Source: Tibeticola sediminis (GTDB lineage: Bacteria; Pseudomonadota; Gammaproteobacteria; Burkholderiales; Burkholderiaceae_C). From it: DNA of 64,000 nucleotides. The DNA lies in assembly GCF_003843835.1 (NCBI RefSeq), contig NZ_RKQL01000005.1:62001-126000 (forward strand), given 5' to 3'. The notes below the pieces were generated by a model. That model was not told the origin of the DNA. It searched no databases and saw nothing but the letters and a program-made list of their open reading frames with translations. Below are positions 37,530 through 45,817 of this stretch, one piece after another; position 1 is the first letter of the stretch, and each line of letters starts with the position of its first letter. The translations under genes were made by a program, and so were the position numbers.

Positions 37530-38053
37530 GGCGCGGGGGCGGCTGCCGCGTAGGCGAGCACGGCGGCGAGTTCATCGGCTTCGACCGTGCGCGCCGCGCC
37601 GAAGCCCGCGACTTGGCGGGCACGGGTTGGGCTCAGCGTGACGAAGCGGAAATCCGCCAGCGCCGTCATCGGCTCGGCTTCGGGAAAGCGCGCCAAATAC
37701 GCATCACGGGCGCGCTCCCAGGCGGGGCTATGCGGCACGGGCGTCTCGGCGCGCACATCGATGCTCACACGCGGCAAGGCATGGACCGGGCCGGTTTCAG
37801 GCTCGCTCGCCATCACCATCAATGCGGCGCGCGGCGCGGCTTGCAGGTTGGCGGTGTGCGGCGCGAGGCCGCTCACGTGAATGACGAAGCCCGCGCCATC
37901 GGGCAGCAGCGCGTAAGGCACCATGGAGACGAAGGGTTGCGTGGGGTCCTGCGCGTCCAGCGTGCCGAGCGCCGCCACGCGCTGCGCGCGCAGCAAGTCG
38001 CCCAGGGCCCGATGCAGGCGGGGCAGGTGAGAAGAAGGTTCGGTGGCGCTCAT
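37526..38053 (-). CDS. Pyridoxamine 5'-phosphate oxidase-like FMN-binding protein
   Basis: A 175-residue split-barrel flavoprotein-like protein (HugZ/PNPOx-like). The N-terminal helix and strand RVAALGTLDAQDPTQPFVSMVPYALLPDGAGFVIHVSGLAPHTANL fit the FMN-binding core; the C-terminal ...DFRFVTLSPTRARQVAGFGAARTV matches members linked to haem utilisation. The actual substrate is unknown. ATG 38053 is preferred; the longer frame is probably leader. It is coupled to the pseudouridine synthase gene. Confidence 0.8.
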   Translation of the reverse strand: MSATEPSSHLPRLHRALGDLLRAQRVAALGTLDAQDPTQPFVSMVPYALLPDGAGFVIHVSGLAPHTANLQAAPRAALMVMASEPETGPVHALPRVSIDVRAETPVPHSPAWERARDAYLARFPEAEPMTALADFRFVTLSPTRARQVAGFGAARTVEADELAAVLAYAAAAPAP

Positions 38054-38177
38054 GGGGCCTGAGCATGCCGCAAGCGCGTCGATTTCGCCAGCGCGCGGTG
38101 CGCGTGCAAGCCTGCCGCGCGGGCCGTCGAGGAGGCGCCGCTCTTGTGCCGATGACCGCAAGTGCGATACTTGGCCC

Positions 38178-38756
38178 ATGCACCGCCTGATGCGTATCCT
38201 TGCTTGTTCGTCGTTGGCCGCCAGTCTCGCCGCTTGCAGCAGCCTGCTTCCCCGCGGCAGTTCGGTGACGCTCTCGCCGTTTGCCAGCTACGAGGAGGCC
38301 AAGGCTGCGTTCGACCGCATCGAGCCGTACCAGACGCCGGTGGCGAAGCTCGCCGAGCTGGGCTTCGACCCGGCGGCTACGGCCAACGTGACCGTCATTC
38401 CCTACCCCGAGGTGGTCGCCCGGCTCGCGCCGCATCCGGGTGTGCCCCTCGACGCGCTCGACCGCGGCGTGCGCGACTGCCTGCTCGCGCAGACCGCCTG
38501 CCGCGCGTATGTCTACCGCTTCAGCCAGCAAAGCCGCAAGCGTGAAGGGGAGTTCCTCACCGACTTCTTCAATTTCCGCCGCATTACCCACATCGAGGGC
38601 TGGCGTTTCGAGGCCATGGTGGTCGCGCGCGATGGCCTGGTGCTGTTCAAGAATGCGGGTGGCGAGCCGCGCATCGACCTCACCGAGCGGCAGGTCAATC
38701 CGCTCGGCCCGTTCCAATCGGGCGGCGAAGCGGCGGCTGGCCTCATCAAGCGTTGA
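38178..38756 (+). CDS. Conserved lipoprotein of unknown function
   Basis: A 192-residue exported protein with a lipobox LAASLAACSS (Cys near residue 20), probably anchored in the outer membrane. The body contains paired cysteines (DCLLAQTACRAY) that may form a disulfide and the segment FNFRRITHIEGWRFEAMVVARDG. I do not recognise a named family. The TGA stop is the left target duplication of the minimal MITE-B element that follows directly. Confidence 0.78.
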   Translation: MHRLMRILACSSLAASLAACSSLLPRGSSVTLSPFASYEEAKAAFDRIEPYQTPVAKLAELGFDPAATANVTVIPYPEVVARLAPHPGVPLDALDRGVRDCLLAQTACRAYVYRFSQQSRKREGEFLTDFFNFRRITHIEGWRFEAMVVARDGLVLFKNAGGEPRIDLTERQVNPLGPFQSGGEAAAGLIKR

Positions 38757-38798
38757 GAGGCTGAGAGGGAATTGGGAACCCAATTCCCTCTCAGCCTC
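38757..38798. repeat. Minimal MITE-B: two 19-bp ends back to back (42 bp)
   Basis: GAGGCTGAGAGGGAATTGG, four bases (GAAC), then the exact inverted copy. Flanked by TGA on both sides (38754-38756 and 38799-38801). The ends are identical to those of the 159-bp element at 45632. Including the flanks the palindrome gives a 21-bp perfect stem. No T-tract follows, so it is not a classic terminator. The left TGA is the stop codon of the lipoprotein gene. Confidence 0.88.
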
Positions 38799-38862
38799 TG
38801 AGGAACCGCGGCGTCCGGCCCAGCCCATGCCTGGCCGCGCGTCGTGACTGCCGTTTTTGGGC

Positions 38863-38925
38863 TGTTTTGGCCTTCACCCCGGCATGAATGGCGGCAGACG
38901 ACTCCTAAAAAGAGAGCGTCTTTCA
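38863..38925 (-). repeat. Short interspersed intergenic repeat (copy 5)
   Basis: CTTCACCCCGGCATGAATGG followed by a CCTAAAAAGAGAGC box, the same elements as in the other copies. It lies just after the stop of the phosphofructokinase gene. Confidence 0.45.
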
Positions 38926-38929
38926 GGGG

Positions 38930-39982
38930 TCAGTCGCCAAGGCTGACGCCGATTTGCCGGGCGGCGTTCAGCAGCGGGTGATCGAGCGGCACGCGCCGTT
39001 GCCGACCGGCGACGCGCTCGATTTCGATGCTGCCCATGCGTCCCTGGGTCAGCGTGACCATGTGGCCGAATCGCCGCTGTTGCACCAACTGCGCGGCCTG
39101 ATTGCCATACTGGGTCGCGAGCACACGGTCAAAAGGGGTCGGCGAGCCGCCGCGCTGCACATGCCCGAGGACGGTGGCGCGGACTTCGCTGTCCAGGCGC
39201 GGCTCGAGCCACTCGCGCAACCGGTGCGCGACACCGCCGAGTCGGATCGGGTCGGCGCCGCCGCTGGCTTCGACCCGCCGCTCGATCGTCCACGTGCCGC
39301 CGACCGGTTTGGCGCCTTCGCCGATGCAGATCACGGTGTAGCGCTGACGCTTTTCACGCTCGCGGCAGATTTCGAGCACCCGCTCGGGGTCGTAGTCGAT
39401 TTCGGGCAGCAAGATGATGTCGGCCGCCCCCGCCATGCCCGCCTCCAACGCGATCCATCCGGCGTAACGGCCCATGGTTTCGACGATCATCACGCGGCCG
39501 TGGCTCTGGCCCGTGGTTTGGACACGCTCGAGGGCTTCGGTGACCGTGGCAACGGCGGTGTCGAAGCCAAAGCTGCGTTCGCAGGCCTCGATGTCGTTGT
39601 CGATGGTTTTGGGTACGCCCACGGTGGCCAGCCCGCGCTGCATCAGCCCGTGCGCAATACTCATCGTGCCGTCGCCGCCGATGGCCACCAGCGCGTCGAG
39701 ACCCCATGCGCGCGCCTGCGCCACGGCGCGCTCGGCGGTCTCCTCGGACGCGAGCGGGTTGGCGCGGTTGCTCGTGCCGAGTATCGTCCCGCCGTTGAAC
39801 AGGATGCCGCTGACCGAGGCCCAGTCGAGTGGGCGGCGACGCCCTTCCATCAAGCCGGCATAGCCGTCTTCGATGCCGATGACTTCGGCCCGGCACTGCC
39901 GGATGAGCGATTTGGTGACGGCGCGAATCACGGCGTTGAGGCCAGGACAGTCGCCGCCACCGGTGAGGACGCCTATACGCAT
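38930..39982 (-). CDS. pfkA: 6-phosphofructokinase (mixed ATP/PPi-type signature)
   Basis: Phosphorylates fructose 6-phosphate to the 1,6-bisphosphate; 350 residues, close to the A-type family. The nucleotide loop is GGGDCPGLN at residues 8-16 and the GGDGT motif is at 102-106. The residue equivalent to E. coli Gly104 is Gly (ATP-type), but the one equivalent to Gly124 is Lys (PKTIDND), as in PPi enzymes. This Gly/Lys combination is known in group III ATP-dependent enzymes. Active-site Asp is in TIDND. Start 39982 has GGAGAG upstream. Confidence 0.9.
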   Translation of the reverse strand: MRIGVLTGGGDCPGLNAVIRAVTKSLIRQCRAEVIGIEDGYAGLMEGRRRPLDWASVSGILFNGGTILGTSNRANPLASEETAERAVAQARAWGLDALVAIGGDGTMSIAHGLMQRGLATVGVPKTIDNDIEACERSFGFDTAVATVTEALERVQTTGQSHGRVMIVETMGRYAGWIALEAGMAGAADIILLPEIDYDPERVLEICREREKRQRYTVICIGEGAKPVGGTWTIERRVEASGGADPIRLGGVAHRLREWLEPRLDSEVRATVLGHVQRGGSPTPFDRVLATQYGNQAAQLVQQRRFGHMVTLTQGRMGSIEIERVAGRQRRVPLDHPLLNAARQIGVSLGD

Positions 39983-40011
39983 GGGGGCTCTCCGGTGTAG
40001 GGTCAGGCGGC

Positions 40012-40632
40012 TCAGCGCACGATCAACTCGGCGCGTCGGTTGCGGGGCTCGTCGACCTCATCGGCCGTTGGAACGGCTGGTTCGCGCTCGCCGCGGCCGA
40101 TCGCGACGATGCGCTCTGGATCGAAACCCTCGCGCAGCAGCCGCTCGCGTATCGCTTGCGCGCGCTGCAATGACAGCCGGTCGTTGGCCGCTGCGTCGCC
40201 CACCGTGTCGGTATGCCCGATCACCAAAATTTCTCCCCCCGCACGCGCCGCGGCTGCGCGCAGAACCTCCGGCAGCAGGCGTTCCGACTCGGGGGTGAGA
40301 TCCGAGGTCCCGGTGAGAAAGCTGAGGGTGTATTTCAGCGGTGGCTGCGGCCGCAGCGCAATCAGCTTGGGGTAGCGCTCGCGCACCTCGTCGGCACTGC
40401 TCTGCGCCGGCACGAGCTGCCCGCTGCGGTCGACGGTGGCGGCCTGGTAGGGCTGGTCGAGACGCAAGGATTGCTCGCCGCGACGGATCTCGACGGCGCT
40501 GGGCCGACCCCCGTCCTCGGGCAGCAGGATGACCCGGTCGACGGGCCCGGCGCAGCCGGCAAGCCCTGCCGCGAGCAAGAGCCCAAGGCCCAGGGTCGTC
40601 CTGCGGTACTTCATGGGGGTTTGCGACTTCAT
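40012..40632 (-). CDS. OmpA-family peptidoglycan-associated lipoprotein
   Basis: A 206-residue protein with a lipobox (LAAGLAGCAG, Cys near residue 27) and a C-terminal OmpA domain (about 95-206). The domain shows FLTGTSDLTPESERLL, VIGHTDTVGDAAANDRLSLQRAQAIRERL and the RNRRAELIVR end that contacts diaminopimelate. The N-terminal half is a small unknown domain. Its start overlaps the stop of the FecR-domain gene (ATGA), so the pair acts together at the envelope. Confidence 0.87.
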   Translation of the reverse strand: MKSQTPMKYRRTTLGLGLLLAAGLAGCAGPVDRVILLPEDGGRPSAVEIRRGEQSLRLDQPYQAATVDRSGQLVPAQSSADEVRERYPKLIALRPQPPLKYTLSFLTGTSDLTPESERLLPEVLRAAAARAGGEILVIGHTDTVGDAAANDRLSLQRAQAIRERLLREGFDPERIVAIGRGEREPAVPTADEVDEPRNRRAELIVR

Positions 40633-41081
40633 GGTGCCTCCACGATGAAATCGGTGCCGCGCAGCCCGATGACGAGCGTGGGCGTCTTGACCTGCGCCTT
40701 CTCCGGCTGCAGCTTCGCAATCAGGCCCGAGACCATGCGCAGGCTGCCGTGCAGCAGGCTCAGCAACAGGCTGCCGCTTTGCGTCGTGGGTTCGAACTCA
40801 AAGCCCGCGACCTGCAGTTGCGCCTGGGGGCCTAGCACCAGCTCGGTTCCGTCGCGCAGTGTGAGTGCTGCGGCGCCGTCGGCCGCGGTCTGGATGCGGT
40901 CGTTGGGAAAGACGGCGTCACCGGATCGGACCTTGCGGGTTTCGCTGCCGAGTGTCGCGGTGACGCTGCCTTCGACCTGCTTGAACGTGCCCGCGCGCTC
41001 GCCTTTGGGCGCGGTGTCGGCCCAGGCAGGCGTTGCCAGCAAGGCCGCTACCAAGGCACAGAGTAGGAAACGGTCGCTCAT
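40629..41081 (-). CDS. Exported FecR-domain protein
   Basis: A 150-residue periplasmic protein with a signal peptide (cleavage after TPAWA, about residue 21) and a FecR-like domain: GSVTATLGSETRKVRSGDAVFPNDRIQTAADGAAALTLRDGTELVLGPQAQL. It lacks the membrane helix and cytoplasmic part of FecR anti-sigma factors, so it is a stand-alone FecR fold. It is coupled to the downstream OmpA-family lipoprotein. Start 41081 has GGAG upstream. Confidence 0.82.
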   Translation of the reverse strand: MSDRFLLCALVAALLATPAWADTAPKGERAGTFKQVEGSVTATLGSETRKVRSGDAVFPNDRIQTAADGAAALTLRDGTELVLGPQAQLQVAGFEFEPTTQSGSLLLSLLHGSLRMVSGLIAKLQPEKAQVKTPTLVIGLRGTDFIVEAP

Positions 41082-41193
41082 AGGGCTCCAAAGAGTGCGG
41101 CAAGAAGAAAGCAAATGCGCCTTCATTGTGCCGCAGCGATGTGCTCCTTGCCGCGACAATGCAGGGTTTTGCATCTTCGAGATTCGAGTCGCC

Positions 41194-41718
41194 ATGTCTT
41201 CTTATTACTCCGTCCGCCCCGCCACCGTCAAAGATGCCCGCACCATCGCGGAACTGCACGCCCATACCCTGCAGGCCGTGCTCGAAGGCTTGCTGAGCCC
41301 AGAGGAGTTGGCTCGCATCCAGCCCGACGCGGCTCGGGTGGCGCATTGGCGTGACGCCGTCACCTATGGCGAGCCCCAGGTCTTGTTGGCCGTCGACGGC
41401 GACCGGCCGGTCGGCTTTGTCGGTTTCGACCGCTCGCGCGACCCCAAAACCAAGCCCACGACCGGCGAAATCTGGGCGCTGTATGTCCAGCCGGGCGACT
41501 GGGATCAAGGGGCCGGGCTCGCCCTTTGGGACGCCGCGCGCGAAGGTCTGCTCGATGAGGAATGCACCGAGGTCACGGTCTGGGTGCCGCTGCGCAACGA
41601 GCGCGCGCTGCGATTCTTCGAGCTGGCAGGCTTCAAGCGCGAGCTCAAGACCGCTCGCACGACGGCGGTGGGGACGACCCGCCTCGAGGAAATCCGGCTG
41701 CGCCGCGCGCTCGATTGA
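41194..41718 (+). CDS. GNAT-family N-acetyltransferase
   Basis: A 174-residue acetyl-CoA-dependent acetyltransferase, substrate unknown. The GNAT core is visible: VRPATVKDARTIAELH at the N-terminus, IWALYVQPGDWDQGAGLALWDAA (motif A, somewhat divergent from the usual RxxGxG) and VWVPLRNERALRFFELAGFKR (motif B). ATG 41194 is chosen because it begins the conserved YSVRPAT strand; the frame is open upstream but not coding-like. Confidence 0.83.
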   Translation: MSSYYSVRPATVKDARTIAELHAHTLQAVLEGLLSPEELARIQPDAARVAHWRDAVTYGEPQVLLAVDGDRPVGFVGFDRSRDPKTKPTTGEIWALYVQPGDWDQGAGLALWDAAREGLLDEECTEVTVWVPLRNERALRFFELAGFKRELKTARTTAVGTTRLEEIRLRRALD

Positions 41719-41734
41719 TCCGGGGTCGTGCGCG

Positions 41735-42718
41735 ATGCTGCTGCTCGCCCCGATGGAGGGGCTGCTCGATCACAGCTTGAGGGACATCCTCACGCGCGTG
41801 GGCGGCATCGACCGGTGCGTGTCCGAGTTCATCCGCGTGACCGACCAGTTGTTGCCGCCCCGGGTCTACACCCGCATCGTCCCCGAGCTGCTACACGGCA
41901 GCCGCACGCCCAGCGGCGTGCCCGTGCGTCCCCAGTTGCTGGGCTCGGATCCGGCGTGCATGGCAGAAAACGCGGCACGCCTCGCCGAACTCGGGGCGTT
42001 CGGCGTCGACCTGAATTTCGGATGTCCCGCCAAGACGGTGAACCGCCACCGCGGCGGGGCGGTGCTGCTCGACGAACCCGAACTCCTGCATGACATCGTG
42101 GCTGCCGTGCGTCGGTCGGTTCCGGCCGGGTTCGCGGTTTCCGCCAAGATGCGGCTGGGCTATGCCGACGACGCCCGTGCGGTCGAGTGCGCCTGCGCGC
42201 TGGCCGAGGGCGGAGCGCAGGAACTCGTCGTGCATGCGCGAACGCGCGCGCAGGGCTACCGGCCGCCGGCCCATTGGGCGCGCATTGCCGACATCCGGCG
42301 CGCACTTTCCGACACGGTCTTGATTGCCAACGGCGAAATCTGGACCGCGGAGGATGCCGAGCGTTGCCGCCAAACCACCGGCTGCGAATCACTCATGCTC
42401 GGCCGCGGCATGATTCGGGATCCGGGCCTCGCGTTGGCCATCCGGGCGGCTCAGGCCGGAGCAACGCACGCGGACGCGGCGCCCGAGGCCGTCGATTGGC
42501 CCTCGGTTCGGCTCCTACTGCTGGAGTTCTGGCGGCAGATTTCATGGCGGGTGGCACCGCGACACCGTGCGGGTCGGCTCAAGCAATGGCTGTCGAGCCT
42601 GCGCGGGCGTTACCCCGAGGCACGCGCCGCGTTCGAGCGGCTGCGCCTGGTTCAAGATCCGGCGCTCATCGAGGCCTGGTTGTTTGAGGAAACACGCGCG
42701 ACGACTACACTTTCGTGA
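41735..42718 (+). CDS. dusC: tRNA-dihydrouridine synthase C
   Basis: An FMN enzyme that reduces uridine 16 in tRNA; 327 residues. The N-terminal MLLLAPMEGLLDH, the catalytic Cys in DLNFGCPAKTVNRHRGGAVLL, SAKMRLGY and the phosphate-binding NGEIWTAEDAERC and LMLGRGMIRDPGL are all in place. The C-terminal helical domain is of the DusC length. It lies 16 bases after the GNAT gene and 15 bases before the second DUF1631 gene. Confidence 0.92.
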   Translation: MLLLAPMEGLLDHSLRDILTRVGGIDRCVSEFIRVTDQLLPPRVYTRIVPELLHGSRTPSGVPVRPQLLGSDPACMAENAARLAELGAFGVDLNFGCPAKTVNRHRGGAVLLDEPELLHDIVAAVRRSVPAGFAVSAKMRLGYADDARAVECACALAEGGAQELVVHARTRAQGYRPPAHWARIADIRRALSDTVLIANGEIWTAEDAERCRQTTGCESLMLGRGMIRDPGLALAIRAAQAGATHADAAPEAVDWPSVRLLLLEFWRQISWRVAPRHRAGRLKQWLSSLRGRYPEARAAFERLRLVQDPALIEAWLFEETRATTTLS

Positions 42719-42733
42719 CTTTTTTCACGAAAT

Positions 42734-45091
42734 ATGTCCGATTTGCCTCCCCTGATTCGTCGCTGTCTCGATGAGGCGGGCGATCGCATGCGCAGCGCGC
42801 TTGTGCAGTCGATGGACGAGGCGGTCGAGGCTTTGCAGGCGGCTGAGGCGGCCGAGCGCCGGATTCTCGAACGCGATGCACTCCACTTGGCCTGGAGTGG
42901 CTTGCAGCGCCAGCGGGCAGCCTGGAATGCGCGCTTCGTGTCGGCGCTCGCGGAGGCGATCGAAGTCGCCCCGGCCGCCGAGGCGCAACGCCTTGCCCCC
43001 TTCACGCCATCGGTCCTGGGGGTGCTCGATGCCAGTCCCAGCGGCCTTGGCGGCTTGTCGCTCGTCGACGACGAGCAGATGGCTCAGGATCTGGCTTTTG
43101 CGCACCTCGTTCAGCAGTGGCGGCTGCAGGTCGAGCCCGTGATGGCCGATCTCGATGCCTGGGTCAATGCATCCCTGGGCTTGCCCGAAGTGGTGCCCGA
43201 GCGCAACCTCCTTCGGCCGGAAACCTTTGCGCGGGCGCTCATGATCGTCGTGACCGAATCGGGCGCGGACGCCGCCACCCGCGCACGCTGGCTGCGCGCT
43301 TTGGCCGTGTCGATGGGGCGCTCGCTGCGTGCGGTCTACGAGCATCTGCTGACCCTGTTGCGCGCCGGTGTCGAAAGCCCTGCGCGCTACCGTCTGCAGC
43401 CCGCGCGCGGCGGGCGCGTTGCGGGCTCGGTCGCGGCGGATTCATCGCGCGCGGCGATCGACGACCCGGCCCCTGCGGTGCCGGGTCGGGCGCCGGAGTG
43501 GGCCGTTGAGGCTGGCGGCTTCTCGCCCATCAATCCCTTGGACCCCGAGCTCGGACTTCGTCTGCTCGAGGGCTTTCTGGACGGGTCGTCGCCAGCGCTG
43601 GCGGCGCCTTTGGACGCCGCCTACCTCGAAGCGCTGGAGCAACAGGCCGGGGCGGCTCGAAGCGCGGCGGCTTCGACCGACGACGCGCCGGGTGGCAGGG
43701 CGCCGGTCGACGCCCGCAGGCTCGACGCGCGCTGGGGCGAGCTGGCCGAGCCCGCACGGCGGGCCGATTGGCGACTGGCGACGCAGAAGCGAGCCCAGCG
43801 GGTCGATCAGGCTCTGGGCATCGAAGTGGTTCGGCGTCTGGTCGCCCAGGTGGCCGACGATCCTCGGCTGCTCGAACCCGTGCGTGAGGCGATCGTGGCG
43901 ATCGAGCCCGCGCTGCTGCGGCTGGCGCTGGTCGATCCCCGGTTTTTCGGGGATGAGACCCATCCCGGCAGGCGGCTGATTTCGCGGGTTGCGCAGCGCA
44001 GCTTCAAGTTTCGAGACGTCCACAGTCCCGGCTTTGGCGGTTTTCTCGACGGCGTGCGCTCGACGTTTCAGGCGCTGCACCACCGCCCCGAAATCGAAGG
44101 CAGCGGGCCGTTTCGGGATGCGCTCGGGCGTCTTGAGAACCAGTGGCTGCGTGAGGATGCCGTCGAACAGGCCGAGCGCGAGCAGGCCCTACAGCGGTTG
44201 CAGTTCGCCGAGCGGCGGCAGGATCTGGCGAACGAAATCGCCTACGAACTCAGCCAGCGGCCGGATTTGACGGGGGTGCCCGCCCCGGTGCTCGATTTCC
44301 TGTTTGGTCCCTGGTCGCTGGTCATGGCCCATGCGCGGCTGCTCGATACCGCCCAGCAACTCGACCCCAGCGGTTTCGGCCTCGTCGTACCCGACTTGGT
44401 CTGGAGCGTGAAGCCCGAACTCACCCTGCGTCAGCCGACCAAGCTGCTCGACCTCGTGCCGCCGATGCTGCGGCGTATCCACGCCGGACTCGATCTGATC
44501 GGCATGCCGCCCGAGGAGCGGCAAAGCTTTCTGGATGTGTTGTTGCAACTACACGAGCCGGTGCTGCGCCTGCGCCGCGAGCGATCGGCCCTGCAGTCGC
44601 AGGCGCCGCAGCCGCCGCTGCCCGCCCACTGGACGCCCGTGGTGCCCGAGGAACGCTTGCCGCAAAGCCCGCAAATGCCGTGGTTGGCCCCACAGGATCG
44701 CGTCTCGCTGGGGCTGGCTTCGGCGGGCGGTGCCTCGCCTGCGGAAGGCGTACCACCCGCTCAGCTCGAGGACAGCGCCGCTGTACCCCTGGAAAGCGCA
44801 GCGAGCCCCCTGGAGGGGGATGCGGAGCGGCTGATCGCCGAAGTTTTGAACCATCTGCGGGTCGGTGACTGGGCCGACCTTCAGGTACGTGAACGCTGGC
44901 GCCGCGTGCAGCTGAGCTGGGCGACGGCCAACCAGACCCTCTACCTCTTCCACGGCCAGGGCGGCCGCGCCTACACCATGACGCGGCGCATCGTGCAGCG
45001 CCTGCTGGTGCGGGATCACCTCCGTCCTGTCGATGCCACCGACGTCGTCGCCCGCGCACTCTCTCAGTTGCGCCGACAGTTGCGGGCATAA
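42734..45091 (+). CDS. DUF1631 family protein (second of two)
   Basis: A 785-residue paralogue of the protein at 14.0 kb. Aligned landmarks are FFGDETHPGRRLISRVAQRSFKF, FLFGPWSLVMAHARLLDTA, LVWSVKPELTLRQPTKLLDLVPPML and a C-terminal domain (about 700-785) with WRRVQLSWATANQTLYLFHGQGGRAYTMTRRIVQRLL. The N-terminal 150 residues differ from the first copy. No signal peptide or membrane helix. Function unknown; the shared C-terminal beta-rich segment could be a PilZ-like module (inference). Confidence 0.85.
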   Translation: MSDLPPLIRRCLDEAGDRMRSALVQSMDEAVEALQAAEAAERRILERDALHLAWSGLQRQRAAWNARFVSALAEAIEVAPAAEAQRLAPFTPSVLGVLDASPSGLGGLSLVDDEQMAQDLAFAHLVQQWRLQVEPVMADLDAWVNASLGLPEVVPERNLLRPETFARALMIVVTESGADAATRARWLRALAVSMGRSLRAVYEHLLTLLRAGVESPARYRLQPARGGRVAGSVAADSSRAAIDDPAPAVPGRAPEWAVEAGGFSPINPLDPELGLRLLEGFLDGSSPALAAPLDAAYLEALEQQAGAARSAAASTDDAPGGRAPVDARRLDARWGELAEPARRADWRLATQKRAQRVDQALGIEVVRRLVAQVADDPRLLEPVREAIVAIEPALLRLALVDPRFFGDETHPGRRLISRVAQRSFKFRDVHSPGFGGFLDGVRSTFQALHHRPEIEGSGPFRDALGRLENQWLREDAVEQAEREQALQRLQFAERRQDLANEIAYELSQRPDLTGVPAPVLDFLFGPWSLVMAHARLLDTAQQLDPSGFGLVVPDLVWSVKPELTLRQPTKLLDLVPPMLRRIHAGLDLIGMPPEERQSFLDVLLQLHEPVLRLRRERSALQSQAPQPPLPAHWTPVVPEERLPQSPQMPWLAPQDRVSLGLASAGGASPAEGVPPAQLEDSAAVPLESAASPLEGDAERLIAEVLNHLRVGDWADLQVRERWRRVQLSWATANQTLYLFHGQGGRAYTMTRRIVQRLLVRDHLRPVDATDVVARALSQLRRQLRA

Positions 45092-45109
45092 AGTCCGAGG
45101 CGCGTCGGC

Positions 45110-45499
45110 TCAATGGCCGAGCATCTGGTCTTTGGCGTGGAAGTAACGGCGCGCATAGGCCACGAGCTGATTGTCGGTGGGGTGGTCGATGCTCTCGATG
45201 CCGACGACGCGTTCGGCCACCTGCGGATCGTGCTTTTGCAAGTGCTTCATCAGTTCGACCTTGGCCTGGCCCGGGCCGACGATCAGGATCTCCTGGGCGC
45301 CGCGAAGTGCTTCGGCGATCTCGTGGTAATACTTCGCGTCGCCGCTGCGATGCCCGGAGCCGACGATGCCGGACTTGACATGCAGATGGGGCCGCCCGCC
45401 CTCGGGGCGAACGATCGAGCGCTCGACGTCGTCCGGGCTGATGTGCATGACATGGGCTTCGGCATGATCGAGCCAAACGGCAGCGTGATACTGAGACAT
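45110..45499 (-). CDS. eRF1/host-attachment-like small protein (translational machinery protein)
   Basis: A 129-residue cytoplasmic protein. It has the pattern of a release-factor-like alpha/beta domain: HLHVKSGIVGSGHRSGDAKYYHEIAEALRGAQEILIVGPGQAKVELMKHLQKH followed by VVGIESIDHPTDNQLVAYARRYF. Homologues in Burkholderiales are usually named translational machinery protein; direct evidence for that role is not known to me. Start 45499 has GGAGAAA upstream. It is divergent from rbgA, with MITE-B in between. Confidence 0.72.
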   Translation of the reverse strand: MSQYHAAVWLDHAEAHVMHISPDDVERSIVRPEGGRPHLHVKSGIVGSGHRSGDAKYYHEIAEALRGAQEILIVGPGQAKVELMKHLQKHDPQVAERVVGIESIDHPTDNQLVAYARRYFHAKDQMLGH

Positions 45500-45631
45500 G
45501 GGTTTCTCCGGTGAGTGGTGATTCAATGTAAAGAGTCTATCGAGCGGGCCGAATCGCTCTCTTGATGCGCGTCAAGCCAGCAGCAGGCGAGGGCGGCTTT
45601 CACAGGCACAATCCGAGCGATGGCGGGCTGA

Positions 45632-45790
45632 GAGGCTGAGAGGGAATTGGTCATGCCCGCTTTGACGTCCCAAAACACCCCAGAGGGCGTTGCAAATGCG
45701 CGCCGTAGCCCGAGCTACGGCTGTGCTTTGCGCCTACTCGGGCGCGTTTTGGGGCGCCCCTTCGGGCACGCCCAATTCCCTCTCAGCCTC
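45632..45790 (+). repeat. MITE-B (159 bp) with TGA duplication
   Basis: Perfect 19-bp inverted ends GAGGCTGAGAGGGAATTGG, flanked by TGA on both sides (45629-45631 and 45791-45793). Internally it carries the 47-bp hairpin core (45689-45735) that is also found in every intact MITE-A, and an outer CAAAAC/GTTTTG pairing. It encodes no protein. It fills most of the 318-bp divergent region between the eRF1-like gene and rbgA, so it may affect both promoters. Confidence 0.88.
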
Positions 45791-45817
45791 TGAGCCCCGA
45801 GCGAAACAGGACAGACG

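Noticed and set aside
38757-38798. Palindrome taken as the terminator of the lipoprotein gene
   Set aside because: No T-run on either side, and its arms and TGA flanks match the MITE-B element at 45632. It may still stall polymerase, but element origin explains it better.
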